A DNA stretch of 19,394 bases from Clostridia bacterium (GTDB taxonomy: Bacteria > Bacillota_A > Clostridia > Oscillospirales > UBA929). Position numbers and translations under genes: made by a program. Numbering within the stretch: the first letter of the stretch is position 1; every line of letters begins with the position of its first letter. Below the pieces are notes generated by a model that was given only the letters and a program-made list of their open reading frames with translations, searched no databases and was not told the DNA's origin. This document shows, one piece after another, positions 1 through 7,019 of this stretch. The DNA lies in the NCBI GenBank assembly GCA_026001245.1, contig BNZR01000028.1, positions 1-19,394 of the forward strand. Direction: 5' to 3'.

Positions 1-1248
1 TGCTTGTTCAAAATTGCTCATACTGTAATCTTCTGAATAGAACACCATCGTGCTTGCGGCGGTGAGTGTTATGCCGAGACCGGCCGTTGCGATTTGACCT
101 ACAAACACCATGACATTAGAGTTTTCTTGAAATTGCTTGACTTGCTCGACGCGGTCTTTGGTTTCACCGCTGATGGCAGCGTAGCCGATACCAGTCTTTT
201 TAAGCAACCGCTTGATTGCCGCGATTTCGGGGACGAATCTTGCGATGATTACGAGTTTTTGTCCGTTGTTAGTGGCTTCGTCGATGATGTCTGACAGCGC
301 GTCCAGTTTTGACGTGCTGATTTGCGTGGGGCGCTCACCATCCGCTCCGATGAAACCGCCTGTGAGTTGTGATAACCGCAACAACCTCGAGAGAATGTTG
401 GTCGCGGTAATTTCGCCGCCCGCCAACTCCGCATAACTGTCCTTGACGAGTGCGCGGTACGTTTTCGCGGCTGACGGCTCTAATTCCACTGTGCGAATGA
501 TGTCCGTGGTTTCGGGAAGGTCGAGGCACTCGGATTTGGTAGCCCGAAACGCGATAGAGTGCATTTTGCGTGTGAGTTCCGGCTCCATCGTGCGTTTGAG
601 GATTGGAGTATGTTGTCCATATCCACACATGTCGAAGTAGCGATTTCGCCACGAATAGAAACTGTTGCCGAAGATTGCGGAGTTGAGAAATTTGTACTGC
701 GAGAAGATGTCTATCGCGCGATTTGTTACTGGCGTTCCTGTGAGGAGTAACCGATACGCCGCTTTCGCTCCTAGGCGGTGCATGGCTTTTGCGGCACTTG
801 TGGTGTGGTTCTTGATTTTGTGGCCTTCGTCCGCGATGATTAGGTCTGGTTTCCATGCCGCTATCTCTTTTTCGAGCCGCCACGCGGATTCGTAGTTGAC
901 CACCGCTACTTGGAGCGGCGTTCCTGCGAGATGTCTGAGCGTGTCCGCTTTTTTCGTGCCGCTGCCCGTTAGGACTGCGAGGGTGTAGTCGAAGTCGGCG
1001 AACTTGGCGAATTCTTCCTGCCATACGCCGACTATTGACAGCGGCGCGACTATGAGGACGCGGTGGATTTTTTGAGTGAGGTGCAGTGAACCTGCCACAG
1101 CTATTGCCGTGATTGTTTTCCCGCATCCCATCTCAAACAGGAGTCCGTAACCTTGGCTTTGGCCGCTGACGAAAGCGGCAAGGGCGGCATGGAAAGCGGC
1201 GCGTTGGTGCGCGTAGGGCGCGGCGCGGATTGGCATTTCGTGTGTCAT
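1..1248 (-). CDS. Phage-type SNF2/DEAD-like helicase, 3' end outside window
   Basis: The minus strand is open for 416 codons from ATG at 1248 to the left edge with no stop, so the C-terminus lies outside. The start has GGAGG 7 nt upstream. The protein shows superfamily 2 motifs in order: Walker A GCGKT (residues 41-45), a DEGH motif II followed by KIKN (140-147), LLLTGTP motif III (167-173), and motif V-like TAGLGITLT near residue 393. KIKN after DEGH is typical of SNF2-type ATPases. Short SNF2 proteins of roughly 450 residues are common in the replication modules of Firmicutes siphophages, so perhaps 40 residues are missing here. They are ATP-driven DNA translocases; the exact phage role is not known to me. 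It is transcribed away from the rest of the window and may be the edge of a prophage or prophage remnant. Confidence 0.9.
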   Translation of the reverse strand, partial: MTHEMPIRAAPYAHQRAAFHAALAAFVSGQSQGYGLLFEMGCGKTITAIAVAGSLHLTQKIHRVLIVAPLSIVGVWQEEFAKFADFDYTLAVLTGSGTKKADTLRHLAGTPLQVAVVNYESAWRLEKEIAAWKPDLIIADEGHKIKNHTTSAAKAMHRLGAKAAYRLLLTGTPVTNRAIDIFSQYKFLNSAIFGNSFYSWRNRYFDMCGYGQHTPILKRTMEPELTRKMHSIAFRATKSECLDLPETTDIIRTVELEPSAAKTYRALVKDSYAELAGGEITATNILSRLLRLSQLTGGFIGADGERPTQISTSKLDALSDIIDEATNNGQKLVIIARFVPEIAAIKRLLKKTGIGYAAISGETKDRVEQVKQFQENSNVMVFVGQIATAGLGITLTAASTMVFYSEDYSMSNFEQA

Positions 1249-1279
1249 TGTCGTTTCCTCCGTCGAATAAATTTGTACC

Positions 1280-1308
1280 TTGTCAAATTGCGCCGTATGT
1301 GCTACAAT
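1280..1308 (+). promoter_or_regulatory. Sigma-A type promoter for the NACHT gene
   Basis: TTGTCA at 1280-1285 and TACAAT at 1303-1308 are separated by exactly 17 nt. Transcription would begin near 1315, leaving an untranslated leader of about 130 nt before the NACHT gene. No operator dyad is obvious around it. Confidence 0.65.
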
Positions 1309-1441
1309 AAGGAACAAGGATTTTTGAGAGAACAATCCGTGTCAACGGCTCGTCCAAGCCTCTGATAATAATTTACCCTATTACTTGTTTGATTGGCTAT
1401 CACATCAGAGTTTGAAATGTGTTTGATTAGGGACAGGAGGT

Positions 1442-3793
1442 ATGAAGCTCATGAAACGTCTGCGCTTCGGAACGTATGCTAACACACTTCTTCTATGCGG
1501 CAGCGAGGCCTTGACGCAAACGAAACTGCTGAACACAATAGCGCGTTCGGTAGACGATACCTGTAAGTTGTCCCGCAACGCCGCCACATTGCTGTTGCAA
1601 TGCAAGACAAATCTGCCGGACGGCAGGAGTAACGCACTCGGCGACGTCATCTCCTGCGCGGCAAATGCCGAGCCGTCCGCTGTTGCCGGGTACTTCGCCA
1701 AAAAAGTTATACCGCTCCTTGACCACAACAAACGGAAACTTTCCGTGCTTGCGCTACGCGAAATTATAATGGAAGATGATACGATTCGCGGAGATACAGT
1801 TGTCGAAACAGTCAGCGGAACAACAAAAAATGCCCTGCAAAAGCAGAGCAAGTTTGTATTATCTGATTTCCTCGCGGGCATCTTTCTGTTTATAACTACT
1901 CTTGATAACAGAATCGGCAAAGAAGCCATAGAATTTCTAAACGAGGAATATATACAGTCTTTTATCGGGATACAGGAAACAATAGCGTTCGTCGTGCCGC
2001 GAAACGAACCCGATGTTGCCACATCGGCGGAGGCGTTTAACGTATACCTCACCAACGCCAAAGAAAAATACGGGAGCGTCAAGACACTGCTTTATAATGA
2101 CCAACCTAAACCATTCTACTGTTTTTACATACCGAACGACGTGGAGCATTCGGTCGGACGCGACAGAAGCAACATCCTTCATAACATCACCGCCGAAACA
2201 CTGTCTCGTGTGTCAAATTTCCTCATACTTGACGGAGTAGGCGGCTTGGGCAAGTCGATGATGATGCGACATCTGCTGTTGAACGCCTGCGATAATTTCA
2301 AGAGTTTTCGTCATATTCCGATTTTTATACCGCTCAAAGATTATGGCGAATCAATGTCTCTGATTGAGTTTGTCTACTTGAAAGCCGAAGCGTTAAACGG
2401 CAAGATTACTGATGTCGCGTTTACGACCGCACTGACCGATGGGCTGTTCCTGTTGTTATTTGACGGTTTGGACGAAATCGACGGCGAGCGCAGCCGCCGC
2501 TTTGAGCGCGAGTTGGAAGCGTTTACAGACAAGTACCCCAAGAACCTCTATGTAATATCATCACGTCCGTATCAGTCGTTCGTGTCATTCTCACGATTTA
2601 CAGTTTTGAAAATCAAACCGTTTACACAACAACAGGCATTGCAGCTTATAGACAAGTTGGAATTTCGGCCGGACGAACCCGCGTTCAAGAACAAGTTCCG
2701 CAGTCTGTTACAGAACTCGCTTTACAACACACACCGCTCATTTGTAGAAAACCCGCTGTTGCTCACGATAATGCTTCTGACATTCGAGAGATTTGCCGAT
2801 ATTCCCACGAAAATGCATAGATTTTACCGCAAAGCGTTTGTGACGCTCTCCGAAACCCATGACGCGAGCAAGGGCGGGTATCGCCGTTCGTATAAAAGCG
2901 GATTGATGATTGATGTTCTTACGGATTACATCACGGAATTCTGCTTTCATTCATACAAAGACGGCAAATTCGAGTTTACCTCCGAGGAGTTTGCGCGATA
3001 CTTTAATATCCTGCGTATAAACGATCACTCAACCAACGCGAAGGGTTTCGCTTATGACTTGTGCGCCAACCTATGCTTTATGTACTTGGAAAGCGGCAAG
3101 TATCACTTCACGCACCGCTCATTTCAGGAATATTTCTGCGCCTTGTTTTTCTCTAAACAAAAGGACATCTTTCTCAAGCGGCTCGGGGGTTTCTTCGAGG
3201 ACAGACAGAAACGTATGCGCGGCGACCAGACTTTTCAAATGCTGTATGACATGATTCCAGACAAGGTTGAAACAAATATCTTCATACCATTTCTACAAGA
3301 GCTGTTTTGGGAATGCGACAGTTCAGACGGTTATTGGGCATTCCTCGAAAAAATGTATCCGATTATCGCATATGAGAACGGTGATACGAACGAGTTTTCA
3401 ATCAATACTCCGACTTCATATCTATTCGGTTTCATTGTAAGACTACTCAAACCTGAATTCACCGTCACCACAGACGACTTGCCGTATGATGAAACATTGG
3501 TTGTTGAAGAATATGGTTACATTTATGAGAATGAAGATGTCCGTACCTTGGTGAATCTCGAAGATATACCCGCACAGTATCCGTGGATACAAGAGCTGCC
3601 GGAAGTTGAAGGAGCAAGGCTTGAATTTGGTGTGGATGAGATTCGAGGACGGCGCGGGTATGATGAGATACTTTCAATGCTTGATGACGATAACTTTGAA
3701 TTCAAGAGTGAATACAATGCGGCACGGCGATATCTTGAAACCATAAAGTTAAAACAGCAAAATGCAGATAGCTATTTTATGGATTTGTTGTAA
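1442..3793 (+). CDS. NACHT-family STAND NTPase, candidate antiphage defence protein
   Basis: A 783-residue protein with a clear NACHT module. Walker A is GVGGLGKS (265-272), Walker B is LLLFDGLDEID (337-347), a sensor-like SSR lies at 373-375, NPLLLTIMLL at 437-446, and the winged-helix motif FTHRSFQEYFCALFF at 556-570. The N-terminal ~180 residues match no effector domain I recognise, and the C-terminal ~200 residues contain no visible repeats. Bacterial NACHT proteins (bNACHT and Avs-like) are known antiphage sensors that oligomerise on recognition of phage products; that role is inferred here by family. AGGAGG at 1435-1440 leaves only 1 nt before the ATG at 1442 but 10 nt before the in-frame ATG at 1451, so the true start may be 1451 (codon 4). 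The next gene starts 25 nt downstream, suggesting co-transcription. Confidence 0.88.
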   Translation: MKLMKRLRFGTYANTLLLCGSEALTQTKLLNTIARSVDDTCKLSRNAATLLLQCKTNLPDGRSNALGDVISCAANAEPSAVAGYFAKKVIPLLDHNKRKLSVLALREIIMEDDTIRGDTVVETVSGTTKNALQKQSKFVLSDFLAGIFLFITTLDNRIGKEAIEFLNEEYIQSFIGIQETIAFVVPRNEPDVATSAEAFNVYLTNAKEKYGSVKTLLYNDQPKPFYCFYIPNDVEHSVGRDRSNILHNITAETLSRVSNFLILDGVGGLGKSMMMRHLLLNACDNFKSFRHIPIFIPLKDYGESMSLIEFVYLKAEALNGKITDVAFTTALTDGLFLLLFDGLDEIDGERSRRFERELEAFTDKYPKNLYVISSRPYQSFVSFSRFTVLKIKPFTQQQALQLIDKLEFRPDEPAFKNKFRSLLQNSLYNTHRSFVENPLLLTIMLLTFERFADIPTKMHRFYRKAFVTLSETHDASKGGYRRSYKSGLMIDVLTDYITEFCFHSYKDGKFEFTSEEFARYFNILRINDHSTNAKGFAYDLCANLCFMYLESGKYHFTHRSFQEYFCALFFSKQKDIFLKRLGGFFEDRQKRMRGDQTFQMLYDMIPDKVETNIFIPFLQELFWECDSSDGYWAFLEKMYPIIAYENGDTNEFSINTPTSYLFGFIVRLLKPEFTVTTDDLPYDETLVVEEYGYIYENEDVRTLVNLEDIPAQYPWIQELPEVEGARLEFGVDEIRGRRGYDEILSMLDDDNFEFKSEYNAARRYLETIKLKQQNADSYFMDLL

Positions 3794-3818
3794 AAATAAA
3801 TAGCGGAGGAAGAGAACT

Positions 3819-4802
3819 TTGAACGAAACTCGAAGCAATCAACTATCAGAACGGCGTATAGCGCCAATAAACGGTGCGGCGTTAATGAAACAGAAATTCG
3901 CCGCGAACCGCTTTCTCGTCGATTCACTCTTGTCTCAAGGGTTATATGTCTTGGCGGGAAAGCCGAAGATTGGCAAGTCATGGCTTGCGCTTCAACTGTG
4001 CCTTGCCGTTGCCAAAGGCGAAAACTTTATAAATCTCGAAACCAAGAAAGCGGGAGCGTTGTACTTCTGCCTTGAAGATGGCTACGCTCGGATACAGGCG
4101 CGGCTTTCCATGCTGACAGATTCCGTTCCGAGCAACACGCATTTCATAAACATTTCGTCTACCATTGGGAACGGGCTTGAAGAGGATATTGAGAACTTTG
4201 TAAGTCGTGAGCGTGACGTAAGATTAGTGGTAATCGACACTTTGCAAATCGTCCGTGCAAAGAACAGCTCATACGCTGACGACTACCGTGAACTATGCTC
4301 GGTGAAATCGCTCGCCGACAGGCTCGGAATAACTATATTATTTATTCATCATGTCAACAAAGCAAAACTGACCGACCCGTTCGATACTATAAGCGGAACA
4401 AACGGCATTCTCGGCAGTTGTGATGGCGGCTTTGTACTTATCCCCAAGGAGCGTGGCGAATCCGAAGCGGTTCTTTACGCCACAAGCCGTGATTTTGAGG
4501 AGTGTAAAATAAATCTCGCTTTTTCGGAGAGTTGCCATTGGGATTGCGCTGATGACGATACGGATATTGTAACGATAGTCAAAGATTTTCTGCTTAGAAA
4601 CGGCGGCTATTTTTCCAACACGGCCACGGTGTTGTTAGAACTGCTTGGTGATGAGTTGCCCGAAAGCACTACGGTTAATTTGCTGTCTCGGCTTTTGGGT
4701 AGCAGTAGCGGTGAACTCTTGTCGAGCGGCATTGAGTTTAAGTCGAGCCGCACTAAGAATTCTCGTAATATTGACTTGCGGTTGATAGGTGACGATAGCT
4801 AG
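3819..4802 (+). CDS. RepA-like AAA ATPase (AAA_25 family)
   Basis: This 327-residue RecA-fold ATPase starts at TTG 3819, chosen because GGAGGA (3805-3810) lies 8 nt upstream and no in-frame ATG is as well placed. Walker A is AGKPKIGKS (46-54). Walker B is LVVID (136-140) followed by TLQIV. The segment ILFIHHVNK (173-181) matches the conserved histidine motif of hexameric RepA-type helicases (the plasmid RSF1010 RepA family). Such proteins are found on plasmids, prophages and integrative elements, often near a replication origin or primase. It follows the NACHT gene by 25 nt. Its last codons run into the GGTGACGAT repeat cluster. It could serve replication of the surrounding element or be a partner of the NACHT protein; the sequence does not decide. 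Confidence 0.85.
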   Translation: MNETRSNQLSERRIAPINGAALMKQKFAANRFLVDSLLSQGLYVLAGKPKIGKSWLALQLCLAVAKGENFINLETKKAGALYFCLEDGYARIQARLSMLTDSVPSNTHFINISSTIGNGLEEDIENFVSRERDVRLVVIDTLQIVRAKNSSYADDYRELCSVKSLADRLGITILFIHHVNKAKLTDPFDTISGTNGILGSCDGGFVLIPKERGESEAVLYATSRDFEECKINLAFSESCHWDCADDDTDIVTIVKDFLLRNGGYFSNTATVLLELLGDELPESTTVNLLSRLLGSSSGELLSSGIEFKSSRTKNSRNIDLRLIGDDS

Positions 4803-4901
4803 TTTCTTATCGTCACCTGTGTAAGCATTGTAATTACAGAGCTTTTCAAGCATCGGTGACGAGATGACGATAAAGTTCTGCCCCAACATACCATCGTCAC
4901 C
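4787..4901. repeat. Cluster of GGTGACGAT repeats, iteron- or operator-like
   Basis: The motif GGTGACGAT occurs four to five times in about 115 bp. AGGTGACGATA (4787-4797) and its exact reverse complement TATCGTCACCT (4808-4818) form an 11-bp dyad with a 10-nt loop. GGTGACGA recurs at 4855-4862, TGACGATA at 4865-4872, and ATCGTCACC (inverted) at 4893-4901. A separate palindrome TGTAATTACA lies at 4829-4838. The cluster lies between the RepA-like gene and the KilA-N gene, overlapping the 3' end of the former. The dyad has no T-run after it, so a terminator is less likely than protein binding sites. Confidence 0.6.
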
Positions 4902-4943
4902 ACTCGACTTAGAAATGACACTAATTATTAGGAGGATGCTAAG

Positions 4944-5804
4944 ATGGCAGACAAGAGTTTCAAGGGGAAAATAAACGCGAAAGGGACGGAGATAACGGTT
5001 CTATCACAAGGGACACCTGACGATTATTTGAGCTTGACAGACATCGCCAAGTTTAAAAATCCTGAATTTCCGGCAGAAGTGGTGCGGAACTGGTTGCGAA
5101 CGCGTTTTGCTATAGAATTTTGCGGGATATGGGAACAACTCCATAACCCCAACTTTAAACTGGTCGAATTCGACCAGTTTAAGAACGAGTCAGGTGCGAA
5201 TGCGTTTGTGCTGTCGCCACAAAAATGGATTGAATCTACAAATGCCATCGGAATGGTGTCGCGGTCAGGGCGCGGTGGTGGTACGTTTGCTCACATTGAC
5301 CTCGCTTTCGAGTTCGCCTCTTGGATTTCGCCGGAGTTCAAGTTGTATATCATTCAAGACTATCAACGCTTGAAATCAGACGAGAATAGCCGAATATCCC
5401 TCGACTGGAATGTTAAACGCATACTTGCTAAGGTTAACTATAAAATTCATACTGACGCTATCCGCGACAACCTTATTCCAGACGAACTGACCGCACGACA
5501 ACGGTCTTTCGTATATGCCGACGAAGCAGACTTGCTTAACGTCGCACTGTTTGGACAGACTGCCGCCGAGTGGCGCAAATCAAATCCCGATAAAAAGGGC
5601 AATATGCGCGACGGTGCTACGATTGAGCAATTGCTCGTTCTTGCTAATCTTGAAAACGTCAATGCTCTGTACATAGGCAAAGGTCTGCCGCAGGAGGAGC
5701 GCATTACGGAGCTAAACCGACTGGCGCGTCAGCAGTTGGCGCAATTGCTTTCCAACAGCAGTGTTAAGGGTATGAAAGATTTGGAGAAGCCGACTCTTAA
5801 ATGA
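4944..5804 (+). CDS. KilA-N domain protein
   Basis: A 286-residue protein starting at ATG 4944 with AGGAGG 8 nt upstream. The KilA-N domain spans about residues 25-145. It shows the family pattern: YLSLTDIAKFKN (29-40), a WLRTR...EF.G.WEQL.NP.F segment (50-71), LSPQKWI (90-96), SGRGGGTFAHIDLAFEFASW (108-127) and SPEFKLYIIQ (129-138). KilA-N is a DNA-binding fold found in phage and mobile-element proteins, often with a variable C-terminal domain. Here residues ~150-286 are that domain and have no known function that I recognise. A perfect 28-bp palindrome lies inside the gene at 5155-5182. The gene ends just before a strong terminator and may bind the upstream repeat cluster, which is inference. 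Confidence 0.87.
   Translation: MADKSFKGKINAKGTEITVLSQGTPDDYLSLTDIAKFKNPEFPAEVVRNWLRTRFAIEFCGIWEQLHNPNFKLVEFDQFKNESGANAFVLSPQKWIESTNAIGMVSRSGRGGGTFAHIDLAFEFASWISPEFKLYIIQDYQRLKSDENSRISLDWNVKRILAKVNYKIHTDAIRDNLIPDELTARQRSFVYADEADLLNVALFGQTAAEWRKSNPDKKGNMRDGATIEQLLVLANLENVNALYIGKGLPQEERITELNRLARQQLAQLLSNSSVKGMKDLEKPTLK
5155..5182. repeat. 28-bp perfect palindrome inside the KilA-N gene
   Basis: Each half reads TTAAACTGGTCGAA toward the centre, with no spacer and no mismatch over 28 bp. It lies in frame and encodes residues of the conserved KilA-N region around LVEFDQF (73-79). Confidence 0.9.
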
Positions 5805-5819
5805 ATTTTGTGCTTGTGT

Positions 5820-5858
5820 TCTAAACCGCACATTTCGCTTTGAAATGTGCGGTTTAGA
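5820..5858 (+). terminator. Strong hairpin terminator after KilA-N gene
   Basis: A perfect 17-bp stem (5820-5836 with 5842-5858) and a GCTTT loop lie 16 nt after the KilA-N stop. The 3' side continues TTTGTCTT, a modest U-tract, consistent with a Rho-independent terminator closing the NACHT/RepA/KilA-N unit. Confidence 0.8.
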
Positions 5859-5864
5859 TTTGTC

Positions 5865-5893
5865 TTGACTTTCTCGCCTTTTTGCCCCATACT
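5865..5893 (+). promoter_or_regulatory. Possible promoter for the tyrosine recombinase gene
   Basis: TTGACT (5865-5870) and CATACT (5888-5893) are 17 nt apart, just after the terminator and about 45 nt before the recombinase start. The -10 element is weak, so this is a tentative call. Confidence 0.4.
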
Positions 5894-5939
5894 ACGATAC
5901 TGACTACGGTCAAAATTCAATAGAAAGAGGGAATACAAT

Positions 5940-6755
5940 GTGAAACTCATAACTTTAGAGTGCCTTGCGGACTTCGCGCACCACTTGAAACTTGCCGAGA
6001 AATCGGAAGCGACCATCACCAAATACACACGCGATGTCCGCAAGTTCGCGGAATATCTCGGCGGTGAACCTGTATCTAAGGAAGCCGTCATCGACTACAA
6101 GTCCAAACTCCGAGCCGATGGGCGTGCGGTTACAGGCATAAACGCCGTTATCGCCGCGATTAACAGCTTTCTCGACTTTCTGCAACTGCCCGACCTCAAA
6201 ATCAAGCCATTCAAAGTCCAACGCCGTCAATTCCGCGACTCCAACCGCGAGATGACTCGTGACGAGTACAGTAATCTGCTCTCGGCCGCGCTTAACAGCG
6301 GCAATTGTCAGCTGTGGCTTATCATGCAGACCATCTGCTCGACAGGTATCCGCGTCAGCGAATTGCAGTTTGTGACGGTCGAAGCAGTGAAGCTCGGACA
6401 AATCACCGTTACGAACAAGGGCAAGACGCGCGTGGTGCCGCTTACCGAGAAGCTCTGCGACAAGTTGACGAAATATATAATGAAGTCGAAAATCACGGGA
6501 GAGGTGTTCCCTGTCAAGCGCAATGAGGTCTGGCGCGAAATGAAAAAACTCTGCGCCAAAGCGAGCGTAGAGCCTAAGAAAGTATTTCCACATAATTTGC
6601 GGCATCTGTTCGGGGTTACATTCTACCATCGCGAGCGCGACATCGTGAAGTTGGCGGCTCTCCTCGGACACTCGGATGTTAATACGACGCGGATTTATAC
6701 GTTGGAGAGCGACAAGCTGTATCGGGTGGGGTTGGATTTGGGGTTGGTGGCGTGA
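5940..6755 (+). CDS. Tyrosine recombinase, XerC/D-like, catalytically intact
   Basis: A 271-residue recombinase starting at GTG 5940. The overlapping ATG at 5938 is followed at once by a stop, and GAGGG lies 8 nt before the GTG. An N-terminal SAM-like core-binding domain (about 1-90) precedes the catalytic domain. All catalytic residues are visible: R138 in STGIRVSEL, K160 in TNKGKTR, H218 and R221 in PHNLRH, H244 in LLGHSDVNTT, and the nucleophile Y253 in RIYT. The family cuts and rejoins DNA through a 3'-phosphotyrosine, for integration, dimer resolution or inversion. The stop is only 7 nt before the left inverted repeat of the 6763-6991 segment, as expected for a recombinase encoded beside the switch it inverts. 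It could instead be the integrase of a mobile element. Confidence 0.92.
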   Translation: MKLITLECLADFAHHLKLAEKSEATITKYTRDVRKFAEYLGGEPVSKEAVIDYKSKLRADGRAVTGINAVIAAINSFLDFLQLPDLKIKPFKVQRRQFRDSNREMTRDEYSNLLSAALNSGNCQLWLIMQTICSTGIRVSELQFVTVEAVKLGQITVTNKGKTRVVPLTEKLCDKLTKYIMKSKITGEVFPVKRNEVWREMKKLCAKASVEPKKVFPHNLRHLFGVTFYHRERDIVKLAALLGHSDVNTTRIYTLESDKLYRVGLDLGLVA

Positions 6756-6762
6756 GAAAGAT

Positions 6763-6779
6763 AATTGTGATTCGCTACC
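6763..6779 (+). repeat. Left inverted repeat of the candidate switch
   Basis: AATTGTGATTCGCTACC. It shares 11 contiguous bases, then 4 of the next 6, with the reverse complement of 6975-6991. Confidence 0.75.
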
Positions 6780-6803
6780 GCGATAAAACCAAATTATAGC
6801 GAA
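6771..6803. repeat. Stem-loop TTCGCTA/TAGCGAA inside the switch
   Basis: A perfect 7-bp inverted repeat with a 19-nt loop overlaps the left repeat. It lies downstream of the minus-strand promoter and would fall in the leader of the operon transcript after inversion. Confidence 0.5.
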
Positions 6804-6831
6804 ACATAGGGACAATGCCCCGACGCTCGTC

Positions 6832-6861
6832 ATTATAACATACCTGACAGCGGCTTGTCAA
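6832..6861 (-). promoter_or_regulatory. Consensus promoter with extended -10, facing left
   Basis: On the minus strand TTGACA (6861-6856) is followed after 18 nt by TATAAT (6837-6832), preceded by the extended -10 TGT. Both hexamers are perfect. In this orientation it transcribes only antisense to the recombinase gene; no gene it could serve lies downstream on that strand. Confidence 0.75.
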
Positions 6862-6882
6862 GACCTTTTATGAATAATTTTA

Positions 6883-6914
6883 AGCCGGACGAGGAATCGA
6901 GCCTCGACCCGGCT
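6883..6914. terminator. GC-rich stem-loop, possible read-through block
   Basis: AGCCGG (6883-6888) pairs with CCGGCT (6909-6914), and CGAGG (6890-6894) pairs with CCTCG (6902-6906), with a 7-nt loop. The T-run is weak. In the present orientation it lies between the recombinase gene and the operon and could stop read-through; after inversion it would sit upstream of the promoter. Confidence 0.45.
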
Positions 6915-6974
6915 ATTTCAACTTGTTCCAATGTATTGTAAGCGTCGTTTAAGACGGATGACATTTCCTGTTTT

Positions 6975-6991
6975 GGTACAGAATCACAATT
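6975..6991 (-). repeat. Right inverted repeat of the candidate switch
   Basis: On the minus strand it reads AATTGTGATTCTGTACC, matching the left repeat at 15 of 17 positions. It ends 28 nt before the GTG at 7020. Confidence 0.75.
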
Positions 6992-7019
6992 CCATTTTAT
7001 GCTTGGAAGGGTGAGCTGT

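Larger units (their letters stand above)
6763..6991. other. Candidate invertible promoter segment, now in OFF orientation
   Basis: A 229-bp noncoding segment between two recombinase genes is flanked by 17-bp inverted repeats that match at 15 positions. Inside is one strong promoter on the minus strand (6861 to 6832) that points back into the recombinase gene and away from the glycan operon. If the segment inverted, the -35 would move to 6893-6898 and the -10 to 6917-6922. Transcription would then start near 6930, about 90 nt before the GTG at 7020. I see no other promoter facing the operon in this gap. The architecture is that of fim-type or Clostridioides difficile-type switches; inversion itself is inferred. 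Confidence 0.6.

Noticed and set aside
335..1126. A 263-codon minus-strand frame in the SNF2 region
   Set aside because: It is an Arg/His/Pro-rich frame overlapping the real helicase frame, which carries the motifs and the ribosome site.
1405..2082. A 225-codon minus-strand frame opposite the NACHT gene
   Set aside because: Low-complexity Ser/Val-rich translation and no ribosome site; a shadow of the plus-strand gene.
4787..4818. GGTGACGATA dyad read as a transcription terminator of the RepA-like gene
   Set aside because: No T-run follows, and the same motif recurs several times nearby, which suits binding sites better.
5955..6833. A 292-codon minus-strand reading frame opposite the intact recombinase gene, near the minus-strand promoter
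   Set aside because: It is antisense to a gene with all catalytic motifs, its translation resembles nothing, and its first ATG overlaps the -10 box, so the promoter could not serve that start.
6999..7019. Upstream ATG start for the degenerate recombinase
   Set aside because: No ribosome site precedes 6999, while GGAAGG is well placed for GTG 7020.
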